A stretch of DNA of 64,000 nt, taken from assembly GCF_030296615.1 (NCBI RefSeq), contig NZ_AP027732.1, positions 3,167,042 through 3,231,041 of the forward strand, given 5' to 3'. Of this stretch, positions 28,282-38,824 are shown one piece after another. The translations under genes and the position numbers were made by a program. Each line of letters starts with the position of its first letter. The first letter of the stretch is position 1. The notes under the pieces were generated by a model, which was not told where the DNA came from, did not search any database, and saw nothing but the letters and a program-made list of their open reading frames with translations. The stretch is from Frondihabitans sucicola (GTDB lineage: Bacteria > Actinomycetota > Actinomycetes > Actinomycetales > Microbacteriaceae).

Positions 28282-28875
28282 CTAGCTGCCGTCGCGAAGG
28301 TCGGTCGGCGGAGTCGAGGTGAGCCGGATCGCGTCGAAGCGCGACACGCAGCGGTCACCGAGAGGAGCCTGGGAGAGGAAGCCGACGCGGAACGGGCCGG
28401 GCGCGTCGAGCCGGAAGACGCGGACGAAGTCCCAGGAGGACCCGTCGCGAGACGAGTGGAAGGCCCAGCCGCCAGCGATCCTGCTGATCCGCAAGAAGAC
28501 GTGCGGGTCGTCGACGGGGACGGAATTGCAGTCGTCGGAGAACCCCGCGGCCGTCACGACGGAGACGACCATTGGTTGCCCCTGAGGCGAGAACTCGAAG
28601 CAGATCTTGGCCCAGTGGTCGCCGTCGGCCCAGATCGCCAGCGCCCCCGCATCGAAGGTCGAGCGTGGCGCATCGACCCGGACCCGGGCCGACAGCGAGA
28701 ATTCGTCGGGCGCCTCGAAGGCGAGTGCCGTGGCGCGCTGCTGCGGCTCTCCGCCGAGTGCGGCGTTGGTCCAGTCGACGCCGGCCGCGGCTGTCAGCGT
28801 CAGCACTCCGTCTGCCTCGCCAGCTTTGCCCTCGACGCCCGTCCAGGTCAGGTCAGGGAGTTGTGCGATGTCCAT
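28282..28875 (-). CDS. DUF1349 family (concanavalin-like) protein
   Basis: A 197-residue soluble protein resembling the DUF1349 family, a jelly-roll fold near glycoside-binding lectin domains. Features: DFAGALA-like stretch FDAGALAIWADGDHWAKICF, the VVTAAGFSDDCNSVPV segment, and RISRIAGGWAFHSSRDGSSW. Members occur widely in actinobacteria with no firm biochemical role; carbohydrate binding is possible. It is convergent with lipA and likely a single-gene unit. Confidence 0.8.
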   Translation of the reverse strand: MDIAQLPDLTWTGVEGKAGEADGVLTLTAAAGVDWTNAALGGEPQQRATALAFEAPDEFSLSARVRVDAPRSTFDAGALAIWADGDHWAKICFEFSPQGQPMVVSVVTAAGFSDDCNSVPVDDPHVFLRISRIAGGWAFHSSRDGSSWDFVRVFRLDAPGPFRVGFLSQAPLGDRCVSRFDAIRLTSTPPTDLRDGS

Positions 28876-28966
28876 GCGTCAGGCTACCAACCGATCCACG
28901 GGGTGATCGGCAGCCGAAGCGGCGAACGGACGAGGCCCGCCCGAGACCCGGCGCCTCGGCTGCCGA

Positions 28967-29836
28967 TCAACCAATGAGGTTCTGCACGAAGACGTGAGGG
29001 GTGAAACCGGTCAGATCGCCGATGCCCTCGCCCTGGCCGACGAGCTTGATCGGGATGCCGGTCTGCTCCTGAACGGCCAGCACGAAGCCACCGCGGGCGC
29101 TCCCGTCGAGCTTCGTGAGCACGAGGCCGGTGACGCCCGCGTGCTGGATGAAGGCCTCGGCCTGCGCCAGGCCGTTCTGGCCGGTCGTCGCGTCGAGCAC
29201 CAGCAGGACCTCGGCGATCTCGGTCTGCTTCTCGACGACGCGCTTGATCTTGCCGAGCTCGTCCATGAGCCCCGCTTTCGTCTGCAGGCGCCCGGCGGTG
29301 TCGATGATGACGATCTCGATGCCCTCGCGCATGGCCTTCTCGACGGTCTGGAAGGCGACCGAGGCGGGATCCTGCCCCTGCGTCTGCGGCTTGACGATCT
29401 GGACGCCGGCGCGCTCTGCCCAGGTGCCGAGCTGCTCGACCGCCGCGGCGCGGAACGTGTCGGCGGCACCCACGACGACGGACCGGTCGAAGTTGCGGAG
29501 GAACTTGGCGAACTTGCCGATCGTCGTCGTCTTGCCGACCCCGTTCACCCCGACGACGAGCACGACGGCGGGGCGGTTCGACAGGGTGAGGGTCGGGTCG
29601 AGCTTCGAGAGGCGCTCCTCGAGGGTCTCGCGGAGCATGCGCTTGAGGTCGGCGGGATCGGTCGTGTTGTACCTGGCCACCTTCGCGCGGAGATCGTCGG
29701 TGATCTGCTCGGTGACGTCGGGGCCGAAGTCCGCGCCGATCAGCGCTGTCTCGAGGTCGTCCCACGTCGTGTCGTCGATGGTCTTGCGACCGAACATGCC
29801 GCGGAGTGCGCCCGAAAGGGACCAAGGATTTGCCAT
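28967..29836 (-). CDS. ftsY: SRP receptor FtsY
   Basis: GTPase partner of Ffh at the membrane. It has 289 residues. A short N domain is followed by the G domain: GVNGVGKTTTIGKFA, ADTFRAAAVEQL, DTAGRLQTKAGLMDEL, TKLDGSARGG and GQGEGIGDLTGF. The long acidic A domain of some FtsY proteins is missing, as is common in actinobacteria. ATG 29836 is chosen because it begins the N domain; upstream in-frame Met would extend into the terC regulatory region. Confidence 0.95.
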   Translation of the reverse strand: MANPWSLSGALRGMFGRKTIDDTTWDDLETALIGADFGPDVTEQITDDLRAKVARYNTTDPADLKRMLRETLEERLSKLDPTLTLSNRPAVVLVVGVNGVGKTTTIGKFAKFLRNFDRSVVVGAADTFRAAAVEQLGTWAERAGVQIVKPQTQGQDPASVAFQTVEKAMREGIEIVIIDTAGRLQTKAGLMDELGKIKRVVEKQTEIAEVLLVLDATTGQNGLAQAEAFIQHAGVTGLVLTKLDGSARGGFVLAVQEQTGIPIKLVGQGEGIGDLTGFTPHVFVQNLIG

Positions 29837-29896
29837 GGGTGCAACTTTACGCAGACGGGGGCGCGGGCCGTCGCCACCCTGTACCCTTGACACGTT

Positions 29897-30057
29897 GAAG
29901 GGGAGTATTCCTCTCGCGGTGTCGCCGTCAATACGGAGCAGATCGATCTGCCCCCGGTGCATCGGCCTCCCGGTTCGAACCCACGCGGTTCGATCGCGGC
30001 GGCGGAAGAGACCTTCAGTACTTCCGCATTCTCCAATGCCGTACTGAAAGAGCCTCC
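29897..30057 (+). promoter_or_regulatory. yybP-ykoY (Mn2+-sensing) riboswitch upstream of terC
   Basis: Upstream of a TerC gene, the usual partner. Conserved aptamer elements are visible: GAAGGGGAGTA at 29897, CGCCGTCAATACGG around 29924-29936, and GAGACCTTC ending at 30016. P1 can form between GAAGG (29897-29901) and CCTTC (30012-30016). A competing 8-bp hairpin TTCAGTAC (30014-30021)/GTACTGAA (30041-30048) shares the TTC of P1 and ends beside the start region, giving a plausible expression platform. Binding of Mn2+ would favour P1 and expose the start. A TTGACA at 29887-29892 is just upstream; its -10 would overlap the aptamer, so the promoter is uncertain. Confidence 0.85.
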
Positions 30058-31050
30058 ATGGAAACCCCGTTCCTCATCTGGATCCTGACGATCGTCTTCA
30101 TCCTGGGCCTCCTGGTCTTCGACTTCTACAGCCACGTGCGTAAGCCGCACGAGCCGACCATCCGCGAGTCGGCCACCTGGTCGATCGTCTACATCGGGAT
30201 CGCGATCCTGTTCGGCGTCGGAGTCGGCGTCTCCAGCGGTTGGACGCTCGGCGGCGAGTACTTCGCCGGGTGGATCACCGAGAAGGCGCTCAGCGTCGAC
30301 AACCTCTTCGTCTTCTTGATCATCATGACGTCGTTCGCCGTGCCCCGGATCTACCAGCAGAAGGTGCTGCTGGTCGGCATCGCCATCGCGCTCGTCTCCC
30401 GCGGCCTCTTCATCGCGCTCGGCGTCACGATCATCGAGAACTTCTCCTGGGTCTTCTACCTGTTCGGGCTGCTGCTCTTCTGGCTCGCCTACAGCCAGAT
30501 CAAGGGCGGGCACGACGAAGGCGATCAGGGCGACAGCAGGCTGATCCGGATCCTGCGGAAGATCATCCCGACCAGCGACGACTACGACAAAGATCGATTG
30601 ACCACCAAGATCAACGGCAAGCGCCTGTTCACGCCGCTCCTCCTGGTCATGGTCGCCATCGGTCTCACCGACGTCCTGTTCGCGCTCGACTCGATCCCGG
30701 CGATCTTCGGCCTCACGCAGGACGCCTACATCGTCTTCACCGCCAACGCCTTCTCGCTGCTCGGACTCCGCCAGCTCTACTTCCTGATCTCGGGCCTGCT
30801 CGAGCGCTTGGTCTATCTCGCTCAGGGCCTCGCCGTGATCCTGGCCTTCATCGGAGTAAAACTCGCCTTCCACGCGTTGCACGTCAACGAAGTACCCTTT
30901 ATCAATGGCGGTCGGTCAGTCGACTGGATCCCGGAGATCCCCATCTGGTTCTCCCTCGGGTTCATCGTGCTCACGATCCTCGTCGCCACCGTGCTGAGTC
31001 TCCGCAAGTCGAGAAACGATGCCAGGCGTGACGAGCTCGCCGCGTCGTAG
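30058..31050 (+). CDS. TerC/Alx family integral membrane metal exporter
   Basis: A 330-residue membrane protein with about nine helices. TerC-family marks: acidic-helix motif ITEKALSVDNLFVFLIIM, a second IGLTDVLFALDSIPAIFG, and FTANAFSLLGLRQLYFLI. TerC/Alx proteins are linked to manganese efflux or metallation of secreted enzymes, and the yybP-ykoY element upstream supports manganese homeostasis here. There is no tellurite-resistance cluster nearby. It is probably a monocistronic unit. Confidence 0.93.
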   Translation: METPFLIWILTIVFILGLLVFDFYSHVRKPHEPTIRESATWSIVYIGIAILFGVGVGVSSGWTLGGEYFAGWITEKALSVDNLFVFLIIMTSFAVPRIYQQKVLLVGIAIALVSRGLFIALGVTIIENFSWVFYLFGLLLFWLAYSQIKGGHDEGDQGDSRLIRILRKIIPTSDDYDKDRLTTKINGKRLFTPLLLVMVAIGLTDVLFALDSIPAIFGLTQDAYIVFTANAFSLLGLRQLYFLISGLLERLVYLAQGLAVILAFIGVKLAFHALHVNEVPFINGGRSVDWIPEIPIWFSLGFIVLTILVATVLSLRKSRNDARRDELAAS

Positions 31051-31158
31051 AACGTCCACACGCGTGCCGGCCCCACATCCACTGACGGATCCGAGGGCCG
31101 TGAGGCTCTCCTCCCTTGCGCGCCCGGCGCGCGAGACACGACACGAAACACGGAGAAC

Positions 31159-31737
31159 ATGCGCCTCGAAATGATCCGCCACGGACAGACCGACTGGAAC
31201 CTTCACGATCAACTCCAGGGGTCGTCCGACATCCCGCTCAACGACCACGGTCGAGAGCAGGCTCACGCGGCGGCGCTCCTCCTGGCCCCGTACGAGTGGA
31301 GCGCGATCGTCTCGTCGCCCCTTCTCCGCGCCCGAGAGACCGCTGAGATCATCGCGGCCCAACTCGGGATCGAGCTCGGTGCCGCGTATCCCGAGTTGAT
31401 CGAGCGGGACTACGCCTCCCGCGAGGGCACCGTGGCGACGACCAAGATCCCCGACGAGCCGGGCGCCGACTTCCCCGACATCGAACCACGCGAAGCCGTC
31501 GTGGCGCGGGGCCTCGAAGCCCTCGAAGACATTCGCGACACGCGCCTGCCCCTCGACGGGCCCGACGCCAACATCGTCGTGGTCTGCCACGGCACGATCA
31601 TCCGCTTCGTCCTCGCCGCGCTCCTCGGTCGCGAGGTGGGGCACATCCACAACGCGGCGGCCAACACCGTCGAGTGGACGGACGGCGAGTGGCGCGTGCT
31701 CAGCATCAACGGCGAGCCGGTGGCCGCTGCGGCGTAG
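31159..31737 (+). CDS. Histidine phosphatase (phosphoglycerate-mutase-like) family protein
   Basis: A 192-residue phosphohistidine-intermediate enzyme. The catalytic RHGQTDWN motif is at the N-terminus, a second Arg in SPLLRARETAE, the acidic ERDYASREG, and the second His in VVVCHGTIIRF. Fits the broad phosphatase clade (for example, GpgP- or CobC-like); the substrate cannot be named. It follows terC by about 110 bp on the same strand and may be independent. Confidence 0.88.
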   Translation: MRLEMIRHGQTDWNLHDQLQGSSDIPLNDHGREQAHAAALLLAPYEWSAIVSSPLLRARETAEIIAAQLGIELGAAYPELIERDYASREGTVATTKIPDEPGADFPDIEPREAVVARGLEALEDIRDTRLPLDGPDANIVVVCHGTIIRFVLAALLGREVGHIHNAAANTVEWTDGEWRVLSINGEPVAAAA

Positions 31738-31816
31738 GGCGTCAAGGCCTGCTGCCCTGCGCGTGCGGCTTCGGGCGTGCGGCTCGGCCGCCGGTTCCGG
31801 TTGCGCGCGGCGGCGC

Positions 31817-33051
31817 TCAGGCGCGCGTGTGCGCGGCCGGCGGCGGCCAGGTGGTCACCTGCGCCGCCTCGGGCTCCTCGGCACCGGGGGCGGAGTGCCG
31901 CCCCGAGGGCACGGCGACCGGAGGCGACTGCAGTGTGCCGCCGTCCTGCGCAGCGCCCGAATCGGGCGCAGCGGCCGAACCGGGCGCAACCGAGCCCGAC
32001 GCGGGCGGCGGCCACGACGTGCCCGGCAGCGGTGCCACGGGCACCGCGGGCGGCGCAACGGGTGAGGGAACCGGGGGCAGCGCGAGACCCGGACCGCCGG
32101 GTGCGGCCGGACCGCCACCGGGCGGCGGCGCGAGCCACCAGAGCACCCTGGTGTGGAACTGGAAGCGTGCGCGGCGAGCGACCTTGATCCAGATCAGCCC
32201 CGTGCCGACGATCACCCCCGGGTACACGACGAAGACGACGACGGGCGCCAGCGCGAGCTGCAGGACGCCGGTGACGTGCTGCAGAGCACCGGCGCCACCG
32301 TCCCAGAGGCCGTGCGCCAGAGAGACGCCGAGGTAGGCCAGGACGACGCGCCAGGTGATCCTGAACTTCCCGTTCTTGGAGGAAGCGAACAGGGCTGCGG
32401 CGAAAAGGGCCGTGTAGAGCGGGTGCAGGAAGGGCGTGAGCAGCGCGCGTGTCGGCACGAGGACGAGCGCTGCCGCGAGATGGGTGAGGTGGAGCTGCGC
32501 CGGCGGGTTCTCGTAGAAGTTGACCGCATAAGCGAGGTCTTCGAGCGCCGCGAATCCGAGCCCGACCGCTCCCCCAGGAAGAGCCCGTTGCGCATGCTCT
32601 TGTCGGCGAGGCCCCGGGCGACCAGGACCACCGCCAGGATCTTCGCCAGCTCTTCGGAGATTCCCGCGAGCGACAGGACCACGAGGCTCGGCGTCGTTCC
32701 CGCGCCGGGAGCCGCCGTCGACAGCAGGGAGTCGAAGGTCGACCCGACCGTGACGGCGACGAGGCCGCCCAGGCCGAACGCAATCAGCAGCCTCGGCAGA
32801 CCGAGGGTGTCTCGGGGTCCGATCCGGTACGCCATCGTGTAGATGAACGCGCCGGCCACCGTGACGGACCCGACGAGCAGACCGACGGTGATCGACGCCC
32901 CGTTGTGCAGGAGCTGCCCGCCGACGAGGAGCAGGAACAGGAAGAAGGCCGCGCCACCGGCGGAGATCCACAGGGCACCGTAACGGCCGATCCACTTGTG
33001 CGCGGGCTTCTCCCACGCCAACCAGATCGGCGGGGGCCAGTTCGCACGCAT
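31817..33051 (-). CDS. PrsW-family intramembrane metalloprotease (one apparent frameshift)
   Basis: A membrane protease of about 411 residues with eight or so helices. The PrsW motifs are seen: EELAK (Glu-Glu-x-x-Lys), TPFLHPLYTA with His, and VSLAHGLWDGG. PrsW in Bacillus cleaves the RsiW anti-sigma factor; in actinobacteria the target is mostly unknown. The two halves are in different frames; one base missing from the C-run 32571-32575 restores LFLGGAVGLGFAALED. The C-terminus is a Pro/Ala-rich cytoplasmic tail of roughly 120 residues. Confidence 0.86.
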
Positions 33052-33149
33052 CTTGTCAGGCTACCGACGGCCCCTGGCAAGCGCCCGTCCCCGTTCGGGA
33101 GCATCGAGCGCGCGCCGATCGCTCTCGTCGGGGCAGTCGGCCCGCAGGA

Positions 33150-36100
33150 TCAAGCGGATGCCTGCTCCGCCTTCGTGACCACCCGCTGGCCGACGACGGC
33201 CGACACCCCGTCTTGGCGCATCGAGACGCCGTAGAGGGCGTCCGCGATCTCCATCGTGCGCTTCTGGTGGGTGATCACGATCAGTTGGGACGATTCGCGA
33301 AGGTCTTGGAAGATCGTCAGCAGGCGACCGAGGTTGGCATCGTCGAGAGCCGCCTCGACCTCGTCCATGATGTAGAACGGCGAGGGCCGCGCCTTGAAGA
33401 TCGCGATCAGGAGTGCCACTGCCGCCAGCGAACGTTCTCCACCGGACAGCAGCGAGAGCCGCTCGATCTTCTTGCCCGCCGGCTTGACGGTCACCTCGAT
33501 GCCCGTCTCGAGCAGGTGCTCGGGGTCGGTGAGATGGATGCTGCCGCTTCCGCCGGGGAACAGGATCGGGAACACCTGGTTGAACGCGTCGCGCGTGTCG
33601 TCGAAGGCTCCCTTGAAGATGCTCTGCATCTTCTCGTCGATCTCGTCGATGATCGTGAGGAGGTCTTTGCGAGTGGACGTGAGGTCGGTCAGCTGATCGG
33701 TGAGGAACTTGTGTCGCTGCTCGAGCGCGGAGAACTCCTCGAGGGCGAGCGGGTTGACCCGGCCGAGTTGGGCGAGGGTGCGCTCGGCGGCCGCCAGGCG
33801 CTTCTTCTGCTCGTCGCGGACGAAGACCTCGGGTTCGGCGTCTTCTGTGGCACCCGGGATGGGAACCTCCGGGCCGAATTCGTCGACCAGCACGGATTCG
33901 ACGAGACCCAGCTCTGATCCTGCGCGCTCCAGAAGGCTCGAGAGGTGCAGCTTCTTCTCGTAGATCTCCATCTCGAGACCGTGGACGTTCTCCGTGACGG
34001 TGTGGAGGCGTTCGCGAAGCTCGCGTTCGTCGCGACGAAGGGCAGCGAGTTCGGCGTTCTGTTCGGAGCGGGCCGCTTCCCGCGCGGTGAGCTCGGCTCG
34101 CGCTTCGGCGACGGATCGATCGACCGCGTCGAGAACGGAGGAAGCGCCTCGAGCACGGACGTCGTGGCGGTCATCTGTCGCTGCCGGATCACGGTCTGTC
34201 GGGCGTGCTCTTCGGCAGCGACCCGTTGCTCGTCGAGCTGACGCTGCAGGTCTTTGGCACGCGAGACCTCGGCCCGCACCCGCTCGCGAATCGTCTCGAG
34301 CTGGATGCGTTTCTCGATCTCGACGCCGCGAGCGTTCTCGAGTTCGGCGAGTACGCCGTCTCGCGCGGAGACGTCGAGGATCGGGCGCGGCCTGGACGAG
34401 TACTCCTCGTGCGCAGAGACGGCCTGTGCCACGACCCGTTCGGCCTGGTGCACGGTGTCGGCCGAAGCGGCCAGAGCGACCGACAGCCGCTCGGCTTCGG
34501 CCTCGGCGGCCTCGAGCTGGGCCTTGAGACGCCCAGCGCGCTGACCGTGGGCCGCGAGGCGAGATTCGTGCTCGCGCGCGGCAGCCGCGGCCTCTTTCGC
34601 CTGCGTCCTGGCTTCGGAGAGCTGTGCTCGAGCTGCTTCGAGGTCGGAGGCCACCCGCTCGATCTCGACGCTCACGCCGGTCAGCGACTCAGCGGCGGCA
34701 TCTCGATCGGCGATGAGCTCGAGCCGCGAGCGGCCGCCGGTCGAGCCGCCCCGCACCGAGAAGTCGGTGAGCACCTCGCCCGCGCGGGTGATCACGGTCA
34801 CCGGCTGCGCAGCGCTGTCGAGCACGCGACGCGCCACGTCGAGGTCGTCGGCGATGACCGTCGAGGAGAGGACGCCCAGGATCCCGTCGGGTGCCGTCAC
34901 GACGCCGGCGGCGGCCACTGCGCCGGACGGGAGCCGTGCCACGAGCGGCTCGACCGCCCTCCGCGGAGAGGCCACGACGACCTCGACGCGACCGAGTTCT
35001 TCGGCGGTGACGTGCGCGACGGCGTCGAAAGCGGCGTCGGATCCGTCGGCCAGCACGGCGTCCGCCACGGATCCCAGAGCGGCGGCGATCGCGACCTCGA
35101 AGCCGGGTTCGACCTGGACGTGCTCGGCCACGAGCCCTCTGACCCCGGGGAGGCCGGCGGCGACGAGAGCGCTGGAGGCATCGTTCTGATCGAGGGCGAG
35201 CGACAGGGCGCTGGTCCGTGCGGCGAGAGCATCGCGTTCGCGCTCCAGAGCGTGAAGACGCTCTCGGAGACCGTCGGCGGCCGTTTGAGCCGTCGCGACG
35301 AGGTCGTCGGCCTGCTGCTGGAGGGACGCGTGGTCGACGCCGTCTGCGTCGTCGGACGCCGGCGCCTCCTTCTCGAGGGCGGCGAACTCGGCGCGGCTCG
35401 CCTCGCGGCGGGTGTCGGCGGCCTCCAGGGCGTTGGACTGACGGAGTTGCTCGCCCGTGACGGCGGCGAGCTTGGAACGAGCCACTTCGACCGCGCTCCC
35501 GAGGCGGGCGACCTCGAGGTCGTGCTCGGAGACGAGCGCGCTCTGCGCCGAGATCTCGTCGTCGAGGGAGTCGAGCGACGCCCGAGTCGTCGCGACCTCG
35601 GACGCGGCCTGCGCCACTGCCAGCTCGGCCTCGGCGACGCCTTCCTGGAGACGCTCGGCCTCGTCACGGGCATCGGCCACCATTCCGGACGACACACTGG
35701 TCGCGACTCCGGGCGAGTCGGCCTGCTGGGCGAGCAGCGTCAGCTTCTGGTTCGCGAGGCTCGAGAGGCTGCGCAGCCGCTCCTGGACCGACTCGAGCCC
35801 GAAGGCCACGCGTCGCGCGTCGTCGACGGCGTCTCCGACCATCGCCTGCTCGAGCCGCTGTTCGCGAAGCTTGTTCTGGTCGAGCTGTTCTTGGAGCACG
35901 ATCCGTTCGCTCTTGCGCTCGTTCTCGCTCTTCGCCTGGTCGGTGAGCACGCTTCGCAGGGCGACGACCTCGTCGGCCAGGAGTCGCGCTCGCGCGTCGC
36001 GGACGACGGCCGCGATGCCCTGCGCCTCGCGGGCGATCTCGGCCTGACGCCCGAGCGGCTTGAGCTGGCGCCGGATCTCACCGGCGAGGTCGCTGAGCCG

Positions 36101-36667
36101 GGTCAGGTTCGTCTGCATCGCGTCGAGCTTGCGGAGCGTCTTCTCCTTGCGCCGGCGGTGCTTCAGGATGCCTGCGGCCTCTTCGATGAAGCCGCGGCGC
36201 TCCTCCGGTGTCGCGCGAAGGACGGCGTCGAGCTGCCCCTGCCCCACGATGACGTGCATCTCGCGCCCGAGACCCGAGTCGCTCAGAAGTTCTTGGACGT
36301 CGAGGAGGCGGCAGTTGTCGCCGTTGATCGCGTACTCGCTGCCCCCGTTGCGGAAGAGCGTTCGGCTGATCGTCACCTCGGAGTAGTCGATCGGCAGCGC
36401 ACCATCGGCATTGTCGATGGTCAGGATCACCTGGGCGCGGCCCAGGGGCCCTCTCGTCGAGGTGCCGGCGAAGATGACGTCTTCCATCTTGCCGCCGCGG
36501 AGCGTCTTGACGCCCTGCTCCCCCATCACCCACGCGAGCGCGTCGACGACGTTGCTCTTCCCGGATCCGTTCGGCCCGACGACGCAGGTGACGCCGGTCT
36601 CGAAGGCGAAGGTGGTCGGCTGCGCGAACGACTTGAAGCCTTTGAGGGTCAGGCTCTTCAAGTACAT
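33150..36667 (-). CDS. smc: Chromosome segregation ATPase Smc (one apparent frameshift)
   Basis: SMC condensin ATPase, about 1172 residues. The N-terminal head starts MYLKSLTLKGFKSF and has Walker A GPNGSGKSNVVD. Two coiled-coil arms flank a Gly-rich hinge region near residues 500-640. The C-terminal head has signature LSLLSGGERSLAAV and Walker B FYIMDEVEAALDD. The frame breaks at 34137-34138, where one missing base restores TSVLEALPPVLDAVDRSVAE. ATG 36667 has GGAGG nine bases upstream. It lies downstream of mutM and rnc, separated by about 200 bp without a gene; no acylphosphatase was found there. Confidence 0.92.
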
Positions 36668-36864
36668 GAGCACCCGCCTCCCTCGCACGGCTCCCGCCGC
36701 GGCCCTGCGCCGCGTCTCGCCTAGGATACCGGCGTGTCGCGCCAAGCCCGGCGCGCCTCGACCGCGGCACGCCGCGGCATCTCTTTCGCGACCTCGACCA
36801 GGAGCCCGCACACGGCGCGACGCGGTCCACGGCCAACGGTTACAGCCGCACGACTAGCACGACC

Positions 36865-37829
36865 TCAGCCGCGAAGGCGCTGGCAGCGCGGGCAGAAGTG
36901 GCTGCCGCGGTTCATGAAGCTGACCCGGCGGATGGGCGTGCCGCAGCGCGGGCAGGGTCTGCCCTGCTGGCCGTAGGCGTTGAGGCTGTGCGCGAAGTAG
37001 CCCGACTGGCCGTTGACGTTGACGTACTGCTGGTCGAAACTGGTGCCGCCCTCGGCCAGGGCTTTGAAGAGCACCGCCCGGATCTCGACCAGCAGCAGTG
37101 CCGCCCGCCGTCGCGAGAGCGACGCCGTCGGCTGGTCGAAGTGGATCTTCGCCGCCCAGAGCGATTCGTCGGCATAGATGTTCCCGATGCCCGAGACGAG
37201 CTCCTGGTCGAGGAGGGCGCGCTTGATGCCCGTGCGCCGCGCCGCGAGCCGCGCGAAGAACAACGGCTCGTCGAAGGCGGGATCGAGGGGTCGCGCGCGA
37301 TGTGCGCGACCTGGTGCGGAATCTCGAGAGCCCAGGGGGCAGGATCCTGCCCGCGCGTCTCCTCGGAAGCCGAGTGCCCCAGGAGCGCGGCCCCGGAGAA
37401 TCCGGCCGCGCGGCCGTCCGGCGTCGGCGAGGTCTCGTCGAGGGCCATCGAGCCGAAGATGCGCTGGTCGACGAAGGCCAGTCGAACGTCGCCGTGGCGC
37501 GGGTGGGCGAGGTCGAGTCGGATCCGGAGCAGACGGTCGTCGGCCTGCTCGCGGTCGCGCAGGAGCACCTGGCCGCTCATGCCCAGGTGGGTCACCAGCG
37601 CGAGCGACGGGCCACCGGCCTGCGGGGCGAACGGGAACCAGAGGAACTTTCCTCGGCGGACGGCCGAGAGCAGCGTCGCGCCCGTCAGACGATCGACGAA
37701 GTCTTCGGTCGGGCCGTCGTGGCGGCGGAGCGAGCGGGGTTCGAGAACGTCGACACGAGTGACGACGGCGCCGGTGACTCGGGGGTGGAGGCCGGCGCGG
37801 ACGACCTCGACCTCGGGAAGCTCCGGCAC
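36865..37829 (-). CDS. mutM: Formamidopyrimidine-DNA glycosylase (one apparent frameshift)
   Basis: Bifunctional base-excision glycosylase removing 8-oxoguanine. N-terminal [13 protein letters not shown] gives the catalytic Pro and Glu; RRGKFLW holds the beta-turn Lys; [11 protein letters not shown] follows. The helix-two-turn-helix [17 protein letters not shown] and zinc finger [13 protein letters not shown]...HFCPRC are C-terminal. The last part is in another frame: one missing C at 37287-37290 restores [18 protein letters not shown], giving 321 residues. It begins directly after the rnc stop. Confidence 0.93.
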
Positions 37830-38549
37830 CTAGGAGGCGTCGGGCGCGCCGGCGCTCAGCTTGGTCCAGGCCTGGAGGGCCGCCGCCATCTCGGCCATCT
37901 TCTTGCTGCTGCCGACCCCCTCGGCGATCTCGTCTTTGCCGAGTCGGACGATGGCGTGGAACCGCTTGTCGTGGTCGGGGCCGGAGTCGCTGATGACGTA
38001 GTTGGGCATTCCACGCCCCTGCGCGCTGGACAGCTCTTGGAGACTGGTCTTCGGATCCATTGCAGCACCGAAGCGGTCGGGGTCGGCCAGGAGCGGGGCG
38101 ATCAGGCGCATGACGAGGCCGGTCGCCGCGACCGGCCCGGCGTCGAGGTAGGTCGCGCCGATGATGGCCTCGACGGTGTCGGCGAGGATCGAGTGCTTGT
38201 CGCGGCCGCCGGTGAGCTCTTCGCCTCGTCCCAGCCGGATGTACTGGCCGAGGCCGATGTGGCGGGCGATCTCGGCGAGAGCGACCGTGCTGACGAGACT
38301 GGCGCGACGCTTGGCCAGATCGCCCTCGTCGAGATCGGGGTTCTCGCGGTACAGCATCACCGTGACGGCCTGCCCGAGGATGGAGTCGCCGAGGAACTCG
38401 AGGCGTTCGTTGTTGCTGATGCCGCCGTGCTCGTAGGCGAAGGAACGGTGCGTGAGAGCGAGCTCGAGCAGCTCGGGAGTGACCGAGACGTCGAGGAATG
38501 AAACGAGGTCAGCCCGGTCAGAAACGGGTTCTGACGCGGGCTGACTCAT
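37830..38549 (-). CDS. rnc: Ribonuclease III
   Basis: Double-strand RNase for rRNA and mRNA processing. It has 239 residues. The catalytic domain contains the family signature [13 protein letters not shown] and a later [14 protein letters not shown] with the second acidic cluster. The C-terminal dsRNA-binding domain is DPKTSLQEL...[15 protein letters not shown] 38549 fits family length; upstream in-frame Met would read through the rpmF region. It is part of rpmF-rnc-mutM transcription. Confidence 0.95.
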   Translation of the reverse strand: MSQPASEPVSDRADLVSFLDVSVTPELLELALTHRSFAYEHGGISNNERLEFLGDSILGQAVTVMLYRENPDLDEGDLAKRRASLVSTVALAEIARHIGLGQYIRLGRGEELTGGRDKHSILADTVEAIIGATYLDAGPVAATGLVMRLIAPLLADPDRFGAAMDPKTSLQELSSAQGRGMPNYVISDSGPDHDKRFHAIVRLGKDEIAEGVGSSKKMAEMAAALQAWTKLSAGAPDAS

Positions 38550-38563
38550 GTGCTGGAGCCTAC

Positions 38564-38767
38564 TCAGATGTCGGCGACCTTGCGGCCCTTGTACTCGAGG
38601 TACAGGGCGGTGCCGGCGGAATCTTCGACGACCTTGGCACGGTGCGGAAGGCTGTAGACGGTCTTGCCACCCTCGATGCTCTTGACGAGCGTGACGGGCG
38701 TGGCCTTCCACTGCGAACGGCGAGCGTGCGTGTTGGAGCGCGACTGCTTCCTCTTGGGAACGGCCAT
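38564..38767 (-). CDS. rpmF: 50S ribosomal protein bL32
   Basis: A 67-residue basic protein starting [20 protein letters not shown], typical of bL32. No cysteine pairs are present, so it is the zinc-free form. It lies 14 bp upstream of rnc and 57 bp downstream of the DUF177 gene, the standard DUF177-rpmF-rnc order. Confidence 0.96.
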   Translation of the reverse strand: MAVPKRKQSRSNTHARRSQWKATPVTLVKSIEGGKTVYSLPHRAKVVEDSAGTALYLEYKGRKVADI

Positions 38768-38824
38768 GACTATCTCTTCTCTATCTGTCTGGATCGTGTA
38801 GCTGCACAGGCCGGGTGGCCGTGC

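Noticed and set aside
30058..31050. Tellurite resistance operon
   Set aside because: Only a TerC-family gene is present, with a manganese riboswitch upstream and no other ter genes.
34205..36724. Long plus-strand open frame opposite smc
   Set aside because: High-GC DNA gives long antisense open frames. The translation lacks motifs, while the minus strand encodes a clear SMC protein.
36668..36864. Possible acylphosphatase gene upstream of smc, as in some actinobacteria
   Set aside because: Neither strand shows acylphosphatase motifs in this roughly 200-bp gap, even allowing one frame change.
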